Notes: generated by a model not told the origin, from the sequence alone. A stretch of DNA of 64,000 bases from Pseudomonas saudimassiliensis (GCF_000939975.1 NZ_LK391969.1:2363953-2427952); one strand, 5' to 3'; counted from the first letter of the stretch, positions 1-10,331 are shown. Numbers and translations: made by a program.

Positions 1-2064
1 GCGGATATGCATCTGCCGGTGAAGGCGGGCTCCGATGTCTGGCTGTTCAATGGCCTGCTCGCCTATCTGGAAGAGCATGGCGTGGTAGACACCGACTTTG
101 TCGCCAACCATACCGGCGGCGCGGCCGAGACGTTGGCCGTTGCCCGTGACAGTGCCGGGCGACTGGAAGCCGTCGCCAAGGCCTGCGGCCTGCCGGTGGC
201 CGCCCTGGAAAGCTTCTATGCGCTGTTCGCCCGTACCCGCAGGGTGGTGACGGTGTTTTCCCAGGGGGTGAACCAGTCCTCCAGCGGTACCGACAAGGTC
301 AACAGCATCATCAATTGCCACCTGCTCACCGGGCGCATCGGCGCGCCGGGGATGGGGCCGTTTTCCATTACCGGGCAGCCCAATGCCATGGGCGGCAGGG
401 AAGTAGGCGGACTGGCCAATATGCTGGCCGCGCATCTGGAGTTGGCTGATCCGCAGCACCGGCAACTGGTGCAGACGTTCTGGGACGGCCCGCGCATGGC
501 CAGTGCGCCGGGCTTGAAAGCAGTAGACCTGTTTGAAGCCGTACATGCTGGACGGATCAAGGCGTTATGGATCATGGCGACCAACCCGGTGGTGAGCCTG
601 CCGGACGCTGACCGGGTGCGCGAGGCGCTCAAGCGCTGCGAGCTGGTGGTGGTGTCTGATCTGTTTGCCGATACCGATACCGCCGCGCTGGCCGATGTGG
701 TGTTGCCGGCCCTGGGCTGGGGCGAGAAGGACGGCACCGTCACCAACTCGGAGCGTTGCCTGTCCCGGCAACGGGCATTCCTGCCCGCGCCGGGTGCGGC
801 CAAGCCGGATTGGTGGGCAGTCAGCGAGGTGGCGTGCCGATTGGGCTATACAGGCTTCGATTATCAGCAGCCGGCGCAGATATTCGATGAGCATGCGCGG
901 CTGTCGGCCTGGGGTAATGATCTGCAGAAGGCGCCGCGTGCGTTCAATCTGAGCGGGCTGGTGGGACTGGATGCGCAGGGCTATGACAACCTGCGCCCGC
1001 TCCGCTGGCCGGTGCTGCAGGCGGGGCAGGAAACGCCCAGGCTATTTGCGGATAACCACTTTTCCCATGCCGATGGCCGGGCGCGATTGGTGCCGACCGT
1101 GCCCCGCGCCCCGGCAAACCCGGTGGATGAGGACTTTCCGCTGGTGCTCAATACCGGCCGGATCAGGGATCAGTGGCATACCATGACCCGTACCGGCCGC
1201 GCCGCGCGCCTGGCCGGCCACTTGCCGGAGCCGTTCGTGGAAATGCATCCCTATGAAGCCATGCTCTGTGGCGTGCAGGACGGTGCGCTGGTACGGGTTG
1301 CCAGCCGCTGGGGCAGCATGGTGGTGCGCTTGCGTTGCACGGCTGACCAGCCGCGCCGCACGGTATTCGTGCCGATCCACTGGAATGATCAATGCGCCTC
1401 GGATGCGCGGGTGGGGGCGCTGGTCAATCCGGTGGTCGATCCGCTGTCCGGGGAGCCGGAGTTCAAGCATACGCCCGCGGCGGTGACGCCGTTCCCGGTG
1501 GACTGGCACGGCGTGGTCTACAGTCGTGCGCCACTGGCGTTTGCGCCGGACGCGTCGCCAGCCTATTGGGTGCGCATTCAGGGCGATGGCTTCTTCCGCT
1601 ACGAGCTGGCCGGGCGCGGTGCGCTGGCAGACCCGCAGCGCTGGAGCCGGCAGTTGCTGGGGGCACAGCCAGGCTGGCTGGAAGTACAGGATGACAGTAC
1701 CCATGAGTACCGCACCGCGGCGCTTGATGGCGATCGCCTGCTGGCGTGCGTTTATCTCTCGCCGCGCGCCGAGCTGCCCTCGCGCAGCTGGCTGAATCGC
1801 CTGTTCACCCGGGCCAGTCTGACGGAAGCGGACATCGTTGGGCTCAGGCTCGGGCGATCCGTGGATCCGGCCGATGATGTCGGTGCAACCATCTGTTCCT
1901 GCTTTGCGGTGGGCCGTAACACCATCCTCGATGCCATCCGGGATAACGGCCTGACCAACGTCGAAGCAGTGGGCCGCTGCGTACGGGCCGGCACCAACTG
2001 CGGCTCCTGTCAGCCGGAAATCCGCGCGCTGCTGGCCGAGGCCAGAGCGACTGAAGGGGTATAA
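1..2064 (+). CDS. nasA: Assimilatory nitrate reductase, large subunit (5'-truncated)
   Basis: Only the 3' part is present; the reading frame is open from base 1 and the true start lies upstream, so the N-terminal 4Fe-4S region is missing. The visible part has the molybdopterin oxidoreductase core and, around residues 370-490, the molybdopterin dinucleotide-binding domain (VLNTGRIRDQWHTMTRTGR). The C-terminus carries a BFD-like [2Fe-2S] domain with cysteines in a C-x-C ... C-x2-C layout (ICSCF, then TNCGSC), which is typical of assimilatory NasA and absent from respiratory NarG or periplasmic NapA. It reduces nitrate to nitrite in the cytoplasm for assimilation. It converges with dapD. Family assignment is firm; the electron donor cannot be told from this fragment. 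Confidence 0.93.
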   Translation, partial: ADMHLPVKAGSDVWLFNGLLAYLEEHGVVDTDFVANHTGGAAETLAVARDSAGRLEAVAKACGLPVAALESFYALFARTRRVVTVFSQGVNQSSSGTDKVNSIINCHLLTGRIGAPGMGPFSITGQPNAMGGREVGGLANMLAAHLELADPQHRQLVQTFWDGPRMASAPGLKAVDLFEAVHAGRIKALWIMATNPVVSLPDADRVREALKRCELVVVSDLFADTDTAALADVVLPALGWGEKDGTVTNSERCLSRQRAFLPAPGAAKPDWWAVSEVACRLGYTGFDYQQPAQIFDEHARLSAWGNDLQKAPRAFNLSGLVGLDAQGYDNLRPLRWPVLQAGQETPRLFADNHFSHADGRARLVPTVPRAPANPVDEDFPLVLNTGRIRDQWHTMTRTGRAARLAGHLPEPFVEMHPYEAMLCGVQDGALVRVASRWGSMVVRLRCTADQPRRTVFVPIHWNDQCASDARVGALVNPVVDPLSGEPEFKHTPAAVTPFPVDWHGVVYSRAPLAFAPDASPAYWVRIQGDGFFRYELAGRGALADPQRWSRQLLGAQPGWLEVQDDSTHEYRTAALDGDRLLACVYLSPRAELPSRSWLNRLFTRASLTEADIVGLRLGRSVDPADDVGATICSCFAVGRNTILDAIRDNGLTNVEAVGRCVRAGTNCGSCQPEIRALLAEARATEGV

Positions 2065-2080
2065 GGGAGAAGGGGGCAAG

Positions 2081-2106
2081 GAGCGGCCCGGCGCGCCGGG
2101 CTGCTC
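2081..2106. terminator. GC-rich hairpin between convergent nasA and dapD
   Basis: A nearly perfect 13-bp inverted repeat (left arm 2081-2093, right arm 2094-2106, one G-T pair) sits in the short gap between two converging genes. No clear T-tract follows on either strand, so it is a possible bidirectional terminator or mRNA 3' stabiliser rather than a canonical intrinsic terminator. Confidence 0.4.
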
Positions 2107-2115
2107 CGGTCTAGC

Positions 2116-3150
2116 TCAGTTGTGTGCGTGCAGCATCTCGTTCAGTGCAATGGCGCTCTTGTTGGTCTTGCACTCGATGGCGCCGGTCTGGGAGTTGCGG
2201 CGGAACAGCAGGTCCGGCTGGTTGGCCAGCTCCCGCGCCTTGACGATGCCCACCTGGTGGTCGGCTTCATCCAGCAGCGCGACCTTGAGGCCGGCAGTGA
2301 TGTACAGGCCGGCTTCCACAGTGCAGCGATCGCCCAGCGGAATACCGATACCGGCGTTGGCGCCGATCAGGCAGCCTTCACCCACTGAAATGACGATATT
2401 GCCGCCACCGGAGAGGGTGCCCATGGTCGAGCAGCCACCGCCCAGGTCAGAACCCTTGCCAACAAACACGCCGGCCGAAATGCGCCCCTCAACCATGCTG
2501 GTGCCCGCGGTACCGGCATTGAAGTTGATAAAGCCTTCATGCATGACAGTAGTGCCTTCGCCGATATAGGCGCCCAGGCGCACCCGTGCGGTGTCCGCGA
2601 TACGTACGCCGGTGGGCACTACGTAGTTGGTCATGATCGGAAACTTGTCGACGCTGTGTACCTGCAGATCCTCGCCGCGCAGGCGGGCCGCCAGCTGGCG
2701 CTGCGGCAGCTCGTGGATGTCGATTGCGCCCTGGTTGGTCCAGGCAACGTTCGGCAGCAGCGGGAACAGGCCAGCCAGTACTACCTCGTGGGGCTTGACC
2801 AGGCGGTGCGACAGCAGGTGCAGTTTGAGATAGGCCCCGGGCGTGGTGATGGGGGCATCGTCGGTCTCGAGTATGGTGACCACCAGCGGGCGGGTGCTGT
2901 GCTGCAGTTCGGTTGCCAATGCGCCGAGCTCGGCAAAGCCTGCATCGGCAAGCGCTTTGCCCAGTACGGCGCACTGACTGACCGGCAGGTCGATCGCCTG
3001 GTTGCCGCCTGTATAGCCGAGCTGCTGGCCCACGGCGGCTACCAGTGCGCGGTCAGGATGGAGAATCGGCCGGGGGTAGAACACCTCCAGCCAGTCGCCG
3101 GCCATATTTTGGGTGCCGATACCCAGAGCCAGACTGAAATGGTCGCTCAT
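2116..3150 (-). CDS. dapD: 2,3,4,5-tetrahydropyridine-2,6-dicarboxylate N-succinyltransferase
   Basis: This 344-residue protein matches the longer, Pseudomonas-type DapD. It transfers succinyl from succinyl-CoA to tetrahydrodipicolinate in the succinylase branch of lysine and meso-diaminopimelate synthesis. The C-terminal half shows the left-handed beta-helix hexapeptide pattern (for example VRLGAYIGEGTTVMHEGF and GNIVISVGEGCLIGANAGIG). It is the last gene of a minus-strand run glnD-dapC-ArsC-like-dapD, with only 27 bases separating it from the ArsC-like gene, so co-transcription with dapC, the next enzyme of the same pathway, is likely. Confidence 0.96.
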   Translation of the reverse strand: MSDHFSLALGIGTQNMAGDWLEVFYPRPILHPDRALVAAVGQQLGYTGGNQAIDLPVSQCAVLGKALADAGFAELGALATELQHSTRPLVVTILETDDAPITTPGAYLKLHLLSHRLVKPHEVVLAGLFPLLPNVAWTNQGAIDIHELPQRQLAARLRGEDLQVHSVDKFPIMTNYVVPTGVRIADTARVRLGAYIGEGTTVMHEGFINFNAGTAGTSMVEGRISAGVFVGKGSDLGGGCSTMGTLSGGGNIVISVGEGCLIGANAGIGIPLGDRCTVEAGLYITAGLKVALLDEADHQVGIVKARELANQPDLLFRRNSQTGAIECKTNKSAIALNEMLHAHN

Positions 3151-3177
3151 CAGATGTGTTTTCCTTGGTACATGGAA

Positions 3178-3519
3178 TCAAAAGGCAGTGGCGTACAGCT
3201 CCGGCTTGAAGCCGACCAGACGCCGTGGGCCGGTATCCAGTACCGGTCTTTTTATCATGGAGGGGTTGGCCTGCATGAGGGCAATGGCCTTGTCCTGGTC
3301 GATATCCTGCTTGTCCGCCTCGTCGAGCTTGCGGAAGGTCGTGCCCTGGCGATTGAGGATCTTTTCCCAACCGTGCTCCTCGCACCAGCTGCGCAGGCGC
3401 TCGGCATCAATGCCTTCCTTCTTGTAGTCATGGAAGTGATAGTCGATGCCATGCTCATCCAGCCAGGTGCGGGCTTTCTTCATGGTGTCGCAGGCCTTGA
3501 TGCCGTACAGGGTAATCAT
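3178..3519 (-). CDS. ArsC/Spx-family protein (YffB-like)
   Basis: This is a small thioredoxin-fold protein of 113 residues. The N-terminus MITLYGIKACDTMKKA has the single CxxxxKA element of the ArsC/Spx/YffB family, and RPVLDTGPRRLVGF near the C-terminus matches the conserved RP(V/L) region. The start at 3519 was chosen because the family begins immediately before the first beta strand; upstream in-frame sequence overlaps dapC and looks like shadow sequence. It starts four bases after the dapC stop, so translation is probably coupled. YffB-like proteins are not proven arsenate reductases; the biochemical role is unknown, although the position between dapC and dapD is conserved in Pseudomonas. 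Confidence 0.88.
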   Translation of the reverse strand: MITLYGIKACDTMKKARTWLDEHGIDYHFHDYKKEGIDAERLRSWCEEHGWEKILNRQGTTFRKLDEADKQDIDQDKAIALMQANPSMIKRPVLDTGPRRLVGFKPELYATAF

Positions 3520-3523
3520 GGTG

Positions 3524-4720
3524 TTACAAACTCCGAATAAAGGTGCGGATCCGTTGGGCGGCTTCAATGCACTCGTCCAGCGGTGCGACCAGCGCCAGGC
3601 GGATGCGCCCGGCACCGGGGTTGAGGCCGTTGACCTCGCGGGACAGATAGCTGCCCGGCAGCACGGCCACGTTCTGCTCGGCCAGCAGCCGGCGGGTGAA
3701 GGTCTCGTCGTCGATGGGCGTAGCGGGCCAGAGGTAGAAGCCAGCGTCGGGACGCTGGACGTTCATGACATCGCCGAGGATGTCCAGCACGGCGTCGAAC
3801 TTGGCCTGGTAGAGGCGGCGGTTTTCCACGACATGCGCTTCGTCCTGCCACGCGGCCAGGCTCGCCAGTTGCGTCTGGATCGGCATGGCGCAGCCGTGGT
3901 AGGTGCGGTAGGTCAGGTAGGGGCCGAGCAGGCTGGCGTCACCAGCGACAAACCCCGAGCGCAGGCCGGGGAGGTTGGAGCGCTTGGACAGGCTGTGAAA
4001 CACCACGCAGCGGGCAAAATCAGCGCGGCCCAGGCTGGCGCAGGCCTGCAGCAAGCCGACCGGGCCGGATTGGTCCGGGTCATGGATCTCGCTGTAGCAC
4101 TCGTCGGCCGCGATCACGAAATCGTACTGGTCCGCGAGGTGGATCAACTCCTGCAGGGTCGCCAACGGCGTCACGGCGCCGGTGGGGTTGCCGGGCGAGC
4201 AGATGAACAGGAGCTGGCAGCGGCGCCAGATATCCGCGGGGACGCTGGCATAATCCGGGACGAAGCCATTGCTTTCATCGCAGGCGAGATAATGCGGCTC
4301 AACGCCGGCCAGCAGGGCGGCACCCTCATAGATCTGGTAGAAGGGGTTGGGGCTGACCACCAAACCCTGCGGATCACGTTGGACCATGGCCTGGGTGAAG
4401 GAAAACAGCGCCTCCCGGGTGCCGGTCACCGGCAGCACATGCCGGTCGGCGTCGATCATGCCCGCGGGCAACGCGAAGCGCTGGCTCAGCCAGCTGGCAA
4501 TGCCCCGGCGCAATTCCGGCACACCGGCGGTGGAGGGGTAGATGGCGGTCTTGTCCTGGTTGGCGGCCAGGGCCTCCAGTACCAGGGCGGGCGAGGCATG
4601 CTTGGGCTCGCCAATGGACAGGGAAATCGACGCCAGCGCCGGGTTGGGCGTGACACCCGCAACCAGGGCCCGCAGCTTCTCAAAAGGGTAGGGTTGCAGT
4701 CGCTGCAGGTCCTGGTTCAT
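3524..4720 (-). CDS. dapC: Succinyldiaminopimelate transaminase
   Basis: A 398-residue fold-type I PLP aminotransferase that converts N-succinyl-2-amino-6-ketopimelate to N-succinyl-LL-diaminopimelate with glutamate as donor. The PLP lysine is in HSLSKRSNLPGLRSGF, and the SIGEPKH N-terminal motif and the substrate-binding arginine near the C-terminus (GRIRLAL) are visible. The gene follows glnD by 13 bases and precedes the ArsC-like gene by 4, so it lies inside one transcription unit with dapD. The context separates it from general aspartate or tyrosine aminotransferases of the same fold. Confidence 0.94.
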   Translation of the reverse strand: MNQDLQRLQPYPFEKLRALVAGVTPNPALASISLSIGEPKHASPALVLEALAANQDKTAIYPSTAGVPELRRGIASWLSQRFALPAGMIDADRHVLPVTGTREALFSFTQAMVQRDPQGLVVSPNPFYQIYEGAALLAGVEPHYLACDESNGFVPDYASVPADIWRRCQLLFICSPGNPTGAVTPLATLQELIHLADQYDFVIAADECYSEIHDPDQSGPVGLLQACASLGRADFARCVVFHSLSKRSNLPGLRSGFVAGDASLLGPYLTYRTYHGCAMPIQTQLASLAAWQDEAHVVENRRLYQAKFDAVLDILGDVMNVQRPDAGFYLWPATPIDDETFTRRLLAEQNVAVLPGSYLSREVNGLNPGAGRIRLALVAPLDECIEAAQRIRTFIRSL

Positions 4721-4733
4721 CCGGGCTGGGTCC

Positions 4734-7427
4734 TCAAATCACTATGGCGTGCGGCGTGCCGTTATCCGATTGAATGTTCTGGCCGAGGGTACGGATGATG
4801 GTGTGCTGCAATTGCTCGCATAACCGGGGGTCGGACAGGGGTTGGTTGTCCGCGTCGGTTATGACGAAAACGTCATCCACGCGCTCGCCCAATGTGACGA
4901 TGCGCGCATTTTGCACGCTGATGTCGAAATCGAGAAATATTTTTCCCATACGGGCCAGCAGACCGGGCCGGTCCGGCGCGCTCAGTTCGAGAATGGTGTG
5001 CTGCCCGCTGTGGTCAGTGAAGATGGTGACCTCGGGTTCGAAGGCGAAATGCTTGAGCTGGCGCGGCACCCGCCGCTGGATGATCGCCGGGTAGGCGTCC
5101 GGGTCGGACAGGGCCTCGAGCAGGCCGCCCTTGATCTCCCGGATGCGCTGCGGGTTGTCGCCGATCGGCCCGCCATCGGCATCCAGCACGATATAGGTAT
5201 CCAGGCTGAAGCGGTTGGTGGTGGTGATGACCCGGGCGTCCTGGATGCTCAGGTTGAGCTGGTCCATGGCGGCGGCGGTCACGGCGAACAGATCGTGCTG
5301 CTCGGGTGTATAGAGGAATATCTGGGTCGCCCCTTCGAATTCCCGTTGCGCGGTTTCCTTGATCAGCACCAGCGGCCCGCGATGCTCGGGGTGCTGCACT
5401 ATGGCTTCGGTGTGCCAGGCGATATCGCTGGCGGTATGGCGCAGGAAGTAGTCCTCGCCCAGTTGCGCCCACAGCCCTTCGGCATCCTCTTCATCAATCC
5501 CGCTGCGCACCAGGATATCCAGCGCCGCCTCTTGGGTAGCGGTGATCTGCTGGGCCCGGTTGGGTGGGTTGTCCAGCCCGCGGCGCAGGGCCCGCTTGGT
5601 CTCGGTGTACAGCTGGCGCAGCAGCGAGGCGCGCCAGGAGTTCCACATGTTGGGGTTGGTCGCGTTGATGTCGGCTATGGTCAACACGTACAGGTAGTCC
5701 AGGCGCACCTGGTTGCCCACATGCACGGCAAAGTCATGGATCACCTCCGGGTCGGAGATGTCCTTGCGCTGGGCGGTGGTGGACATCACCAGATGGTGTT
5801 CGACCAGCCAGCTGACCAGGTGGGTATCCCAGGCGGGGAGATGATGGCGCTGGCAGAACAGGGTGGCGTCGATGGCGCCGAGTTCCGAATGATCGCCGCC
5901 ACGGCCTTTGGCGATGTCGTGATACAGGCCGGCCATGTACAGCAAATCCGGTTTGGGCAGCCGGCAGAAGATCTTCCAGGCCAGCGGGTACTTTTCCTGA
6001 TAGTCAGGGCGCCCGAGTTTGCGCAGGTGCTTGATCAGGTTCAGGGTGTGGGCATCGACCGTGTAGATGTGGAACAGGTCATGCTGCATCTGGCCGACGA
6101 TCCGGCCGAATTCGGGCAGGTAGCGTCCGAGAATGCCATAGCGGTTCATGCGGCGCAGATTGCGGTGCACGCCCTCGCGGCAGCGCAGCAGTTCGACGAA
6201 CAGGCTGGTGTTGCGGATGTCGCGGCGAAAGTCGTCGTCGATCAGATGCCGGTGATCGCGCAGCAGGCGAATGCTGTCGGCCCGGACCCCACGGATCTCC
6301 TGGTGCTGGGCCATCAGCACGAAGATCTCCAACAGCGCAAAGGGCGTACGCTTGAACACCTGGGGGTGGGTCACTTCAATATAGTGATTGCGCACCTGAA
6401 AGCGGGAATTCAACGGCTGGATATCCGCCGACTCGGCATCGCGCAGCAGGATCTCCTCGAAGTGCTGCATCAACAGGTCGTTGAGCTCCGACAGCGACAT
6501 GACGATGCGGTAGTACTTCTGCATGAAGCGTTCGACCGCCAGCTTGGCGTCGTTGTCCTCGAAGCCGAACAGCCGTGCCATGGCCCGCTGATGATCGAAC
6601 AGCAGCCGGTCCTCGGCGCGGCCGGACAAGGCGTGCAGGGCAAAGCGTACCTGCCAGAGGAAGGCCCGGCCGCCGGCCAGGATGTTGTACTCGGGCTCGT
6701 TGAGAAACCCCTGCTCGACCAGTTCGCGCAGGTCGCTGGTGCCGAAATGGCGCAGCGCTACCCAGCCGATGGTCTGAATATCCCGCAGGCCACCGGGCGA
6801 GCTTTTGACGTTGGGTTCGAGGTTGTACTCGGTGTCATTGAACTTGGCGTGCCGGTCGTGCTGCTCGGCGCGCTTGGCGCGGAAGAATTCGGCACTGGTC
6901 CACATATGCTGCGGGCCGACGGCGTCCATCATGTCCTGGCGCAGGGTTTCTTCGCCGACCAGGGTGCGCGACTCCATGAGGTTGGTGATGACGGTCACGT
7001 CGGCGCGCGCCTCGTCCTGGCACTCACCGATGGTGCGTACGCTCTGGCCGACCTCCAGGCCGATATCCCACAGCAGGGTGAGAAAGCGGCTGATGGCGTC
7101 GTTGTAGCGGTCGCTGCTGTCGCGCAACAGGATCAGCAGGTCGATATCCGAATGCGGGTGCAGCTCGCCCCGTCCGTAGCCGCCGACGGCCAGCAGGGCG
7201 ATATCGGCATCCGTCGGGCAATCCAGGGTGTGCCAGGCCTGCCGCAGGATCTGATCGACCAGCCAGGCGCGGTCGTGGATCAGCTTGTGGATGTCCCGGC
7301 CGCCTTCGAAGCGTGCCTGCAGCACGCCCTGGGCGTGGCGCAGGGCTTTCTTGAAGGCGGGAATCGGGCTGCGCTTGAGCGCCAGATCTTCCTGGAACTG
7401 GCTGGGGTCAAACAGTTCGTGATCCAC
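4734..7427 (-). CDS. glnD: Bifunctional PII uridylyltransferase/uridylyl-removing enzyme
   Basis: The protein has 897 residues, the usual length for GlnD. In order it has a nucleotidyltransferase domain ([19 protein letters not shown], about residues 80-98, with the DxD metal ligands), a GlnE/GlnD linker region, an HD phosphohydrolase domain ([19 protein letters not shown], about residues 500-520), and two C-terminal ACT domains that bind glutamine. It uridylylates PII when nitrogen is limiting and removes UMP when glutamine is high. The start is a GTG at 7427 preceded by a GAGGA ribosome-binding sequence with seven-base spacing. It lies 23 bases after map and 13 before dapC. Confidence 0.97.
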   Translation of the reverse strand: MDHELFDPSQFQEDLALKRSPIPAFKKALRHAQGVLQARFEGGRDIHKLIHDRAWLVDQILRQAWHTLDCPTDADIALLAVGGYGRGELHPHSDIDLLILLRDSSDRYNDAISRFLTLLWDIGLEVGQSVRTIGECQDEARADVTVITNLMESRTLVGEETLRQDMMDAVGPQHMWTSAEFFRAKRAEQHDRHAKFNDTEYNLEPNVKSSPGGLRDIQTIGWVALRHFGTSDLRELVEQGFLNEPEYNILAGGRAFLWQVRFALHALSGRAEDRLLFDHQRAMARLFGFEDNDAKLAVERFMQKYYRIVMSLSELNDLLMQHFEEILLRDAESADIQPLNSRFQVRNHYIEVTHPQVFKRTPFALLEIFVLMAQHQEIRGVRADSIRLLRDHRHLIDDDFRRDIRNTSLFVELLRCREGVHRNLRRMNRYGILGRYLPEFGRIVGQMQHDLFHIYTVDAHTLNLIKHLRKLGRPDYQEKYPLAWKIFCRLPKPDLLYMAGLYHDIAKGRGGDHSELGAIDATLFCQRHHLPAWDTHLVSWLVEHHLVMSTTAQRKDISDPEVIHDFAVHVGNQVRLDYLYVLTIADINATNPNMWNSWRASLLRQLYTETKRALRRGLDNPPNRAQQITATQEAALDILVRSGIDEEDAEGLWAQLGEDYFLRHTASDIAWHTEAIVQHPEHRGPLVLIKETAQREFEGATQIFLYTPEQHDLFAVTAAAMDQLNLSIQDARVITTTNRFSLDTYIVLDADGGPIGDNPQRIREIKGGLLEALSDPDAYPAIIQRRVPRQLKHFAFEPEVTIFTDHSGQHTILELSAPDRPGLLARMGKIFLDFDISVQNARIVTLGERVDDVFVITDADNQPLSDPRLCEQLQHTIIRTLGQNIQSDNGTPHAIVI

Positions 7428-7450
7428 AATGATTCCTCGGCAAAACGGGG

Positions 7451-8239
7451 TTAGCGGAAATCTTCATCCTTGCGCAGGGTCAGCACTTCATAGCCATCGG
7501 CGGTAACCAGGATGGTGTGCTCCCATTGGGCGGACAGTTTGCGATCCTTGGTGATCGCGGTCCAGCCGTCACCCAGCAGGCGGGTTTCCGGGCGGCCCTG
7601 GTTGAGCATGGGCTCGATGGTGAAGATCATGCCTTCCTTCAACTCCAGGCCGGTACCGGCGCGCCCATAGTGCAATACCTGGGGCTCTTCGTGGAATACC
7701 TTGCCAATACCGTGACCGCAGTAGTCGCGCACCACGCTGAAGCGATTGGCATGGGCATGATCCTGGATGATCTGGCCGATATCACCCAGACGCGCGCCGG
7801 GGCGGACCACGGAAATACCTTTATACAGGCATTCCTGGGTGACGCGGGACAGCCGCTCGACCCATTCGGGTACATCGCCGACATGGAACATCTTGCTGGT
7901 ATCGCCGTGGTAGCCATCCTTGATGACCGTGACGTCGATATTCATCGCGTCGCCATTTTTCAACGGCTTGTCGTTGGGGATGCCGTGGCACACCACATGG
8001 TTGAGCGAGGTGCAGATGGATTTGGGGAAGGGGATGCGGCCATGGCCGCCGCCGTAGTTCAGCGGTGCGGGGATGGCCTGCAGCTCATTGACGATGTAGT
8101 CATGGCAACGCTGGTTCAGTTCATCGGTGGTCACGCCCGGCTTGACGTACTCTTCGATCATCTCCAGAACCTGCGCGGCCAGTCGGCCGGCGACGCGCAT
8201 GCCGGCGATGTCTTCGGGGGTCTTGATGGTTACTGTCAT
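7451..8239 (-). CDS. map: Methionine aminopeptidase, type I
   Basis: A 262-residue cytosolic metallopeptidase that removes the initiator methionine from nascent proteins. The sequence shows the pita-bread fold metal ligands: Asp in [17 protein letters not shown], His in [20 protein letters not shown], and Glu in FTIEPMLN and WEHTILV. I chose the ATG at 8239 ([19 protein letters not shown]) because homologues begin there; an in-frame extension upstream has no family similarity. It is divergent from rpsB across about 290 bases, the classic map/rpsB arrangement, and lies directly upstream of glnD. Confidence 0.96.
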   Translation of the reverse strand: MTVTIKTPEDIAGMRVAGRLAAQVLEMIEEYVKPGVTTDELNQRCHDYIVNELQAIPAPLNYGGGHGRIPFPKSICTSLNHVVCHGIPNDKPLKNGDAMNIDVTVIKDGYHGDTSKMFHVGDVPEWVERLSRVTQECLYKGISVVRPGARLGDIGQIIQDHAHANRFSVVRDYCGHGIGKVFHEEPQVLHYGRAGTGLELKEGMIFTIEPMLNQGRPETRLLGDGWTAITKDRKLSAQWEHTILVTADGYEVLTLRKDEDFR

Positions 8240-8528
8240 GGTTGGGGAAATCTCTCGTCGTGCCACGCCGACTGGCGTGCGGAATGGATTGATTGGGCGT
8301 GAGTTTATCAGATTGATGGGCGCGCCGGGGTGGACGCCGTTCGGCACGCCGGCCTTTATTCAGCCGCGCACTTTGTGATATAAAGCGCCGCGCCTGAGAG
8401 AACCGCGGCATCGTCCGCCTCAGGTATTACTGAATCCGCACACATATCGACACGTTGTCCTGGGTGCCCTTCGGGGTTGGATGGCGGGATATGTGGAGGC
8501 TCAACCCGATACAATTGATGGAGTTATC
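8240..8528. promoter_or_regulatory. Divergent map/rpsB promoter region and rpsB leader
   Basis: This 289-base gap separates two divergent genes and must carry promoters for both. An AT-rich patch around 8372-8385 (TTTGTGATATAAAG) is a candidate -10 region for rpsB, which would leave an untranslated leader of about 140 bases. In gammaproteobacteria, ribosomal protein S2 represses its own operon through the rpsB leader; a similar role here is inference, and I did not identify the RNA fold. Confidence 0.4.
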
Positions 8529-9269
8529 ATGACCCAAGTTTCCATGCGTGACATGCTGAAGGCCGGCGCGCACTTCGGCCACCAGACCCGTTACTGGAAC
8601 CCGAAAATGGGCAAGTTCATTTTCGGCGCTCGCAACAAGATTCACATCATCAACCTGGAAAAGACCATGCCGATGTTCCATGAAGCCCTGAGCTTCGTGG
8701 AAAAACTGGCCAGCGGCAAGAACAAGCTGCTGTTCGTCGGTACCAAGCGCGCCGCCAGCAAGATCATTGCTGAAGAAGCCGCCCGCGCTGGCATGCCCTA
8801 CGTTGATCACCGCTGGCTCGGCGGCATGCTGACCAACTACAAGACCATCCGTCAGTCCATCAAGCGTCTGCGCGACCTGGAAGCCCAATCCCAGGACGGC
8901 ACCTTCACCAAGCTGACCAAGAAAGAGGCGCTGATGCGCACTCGCGATCTGGAAAAACTGGATCGCAGCCTGGGTGGTATCAAGGACATGGGCGGCCTGC
9001 CTGACGCGATCTTCGTTATCGACGTCGAGCACGAGCGCATTGCCATCACCGAAGCCAACAAGCTGGGCATCCCGGTCATCGGCATCGTCGATACCAACAG
9101 CAGCCCTGAAGGCGTTGACTACGTGATCCCCGGTAACGACGACGCCATCCGCGCCATCAAGCTGTACGCTGGTGCCATGGCTGACGCGGTACTGCGCGGC
9201 AAGAACAGCGGCGGCGTCGACGAGTTCGTCGAAGAAGCCGCAGCGGCTTCCGAGGCCTCCGAAGGCTGA
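8529..9269 (+). CDS. rpsB: 30S ribosomal protein S2
   Basis: The 246-residue protein begins [20 protein letters not shown], the highly conserved S2 N-terminus, and keeps the two S2 signature regions ([20 protein letters not shown] and the later [20 protein letters not shown]). It binds late in 30S assembly and is needed for S1 binding. The ATG at 8529 is chosen over an upstream in-frame ATG at 8481 because the family always starts MxQVxMRDML. A strong hairpin with a T-tract follows at 9302, before tsf. Confidence 0.98.
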   Translation: MTQVSMRDMLKAGAHFGHQTRYWNPKMGKFIFGARNKIHIINLEKTMPMFHEALSFVEKLASGKNKLLFVGTKRAASKIIAEEAARAGMPYVDHRWLGGMLTNYKTIRQSIKRLRDLEAQSQDGTFTKLTKKEALMRTRDLEKLDRSLGGIKDMGGLPDAIFVIDVEHERIAITEANKLGIPVIGIVDTNSSPEGVDYVIPGNDDAIRAIKLYAGAMADAVLRGKNSGGVDEFVEEAAAASEASEG

Positions 9270-9301
9270 GCGGAAACCGGCGTGGTGTGAATGCCGTATT
9301 C

Positions 9302-9327
9302 AAGAAGGGGGCCATGCCCCCTTTTTG
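9302..9327 (+). terminator. Hairpin plus T-tract between rpsB and tsf
   Basis: Stem GGGGGC (9307-9312), three-base loop, stem GCCCCC (9316-9321), then TTTTT at 9322-9326. This is a textbook intrinsic terminator. Because rpsB and tsf are co-transcribed in relatives, it more likely acts as a partial terminator that sets the S2 to EF-Ts ratio; the extent of read-through cannot be judged from sequence. Confidence 0.8.
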
Positions 9328-9415
9328 CACTATGTTGAAATATCTTGAAAGCAACATATTGAGGTCGCCCTGTGGTCCGGGCGGCTCCCAATCAAGCAAG
9401 CCAGAGGAATAATTC

Positions 9416-10285
9416 ATGTCACAGATTACTGCAGCCATGGTCAAGGAACTGCGTGAGCGTACCGGCCAGGGCATGATGGATTGCAAAAAGGCGCTTGCCG
9501 CAGCGGGTGGCGATATCGAGAAAGCCATCGACGATATGCGTGCCGCTGGCGCGATCAAGGCCGCCAAGAAAGCTGGCAACATCGCCGCTGAAGGCTCCAT
9601 TGCTGTCAAGGTTGCTGACGACAACAAGTCGGCCATCATCATCGAAGTCAACTCCCAGACCGACTTCCTGGCGCTGCAGGACGACTTCAAGGCCTTCGTC
9701 AACGAGAGCCTGGAAAAAGGCTTTGCCGCTGGTTACACCGACGCTGCTCCGCTGATTGCCGACCAGGAATCCGCCCGTGAAGCGCTGGTTGCCAAGTGTG
9801 GCGAAAACGTCAACATCCGTCGCCTGACCCGCGTTGAAAGTGACGTGGTAGGTGCCTACCTGCACGGTCACCGCATTGGTGTGCTGGTTGCCCTGAAAGG
9901 CGGCGACGCCGAGCTGGCTCGCGACATCGCCATGCACGTGGCTGCCAGCAACCCGCAGCTGCTTGATCCTTCCCAGGTTTCTCCTGAAGTGATCGAGAAG
10001 GAAAAAGAGATTTTCCTGGCACTGAACGCCGACAAGATCGCTGGCAAGCCGGAAAACATCGTTGAGAACATGGTCAAGGGCCGTATCAACAAGTTCCTGG
10101 CTGAAGCCAGTCTGGTCGAGCAGGCGTTCGTCAAGGATCCGGAAATCAAGGTCGGTGATCTGGCCAAGAAAGCCGGCGCTGAAATCCTGTCCTTCACCCG
10201 CTTTGAAGTGGGCGAAGGTATCGAGCGCGCCGAGGTCGACTTCGCCGCTGAAGTCGCCGCTCAGGTTGCTGCTTCCAAGCAGTAA
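9416..10285 (+). CDS. tsf: Elongation factor Ts
   Basis: A 289-residue guanine nucleotide exchange factor for EF-Tu. The N-terminal UBA-like module with TGQGMMDCKKAL and the second EF-Ts signature (EVNSQTDFLAL) are intact, followed by the two core subdomains. It lies 146 bases after rpsB, past a terminator-like hairpin, and is followed by two further hairpins before pyrH, so its transcript may be partly separated from both neighbours. Confidence 0.98.
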   Translation: MSQITAAMVKELRERTGQGMMDCKKALAAAGGDIEKAIDDMRAAGAIKAAKKAGNIAAEGSIAVKVADDNKSAIIIEVNSQTDFLALQDDFKAFVNESLEKGFAAGYTDAAPLIADQESAREALVAKCGENVNIRRLTRVESDVVGAYLHGHRIGVLVALKGGDAELARDIAMHVAASNPQLLDPSQVSPEVIEKEKEIFLALNADKIAGKPENIVENMVKGRINKFLAEASLVEQAFVKDPEIKVGDLAKKAGAEILSFTRFEVGEGIERAEVDFAAEVAAQVAASKQ

Positions 10286-10307
10286 GGCGCAGCGTGACCA
10301 GCGCTCT

Positions 10308-10331
10308 GCAGACTCCCTGCGCGGAGTCTGC
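10308..10331 (+). repeat. Perfect 9-bp inverted repeat after tsf
   Basis: Arms GCAGACTCC (10308-10316) and GGAGTCTGC (10323-10331) with a six-base loop. No T-tract follows directly. It precedes a second hairpin that does have a T-tract, so it may help termination or protect the tsf mRNA 3' end. Confidence 0.6.

Noticed and set aside
4842-7454. Open frame of 870 codons on plus across glnD
   Set aside because: It lies fully antisense to glnD, whose domains are unmistakable. Long antisense frames are common in high-GC DNA, and the translated sequence has no recognised domain.
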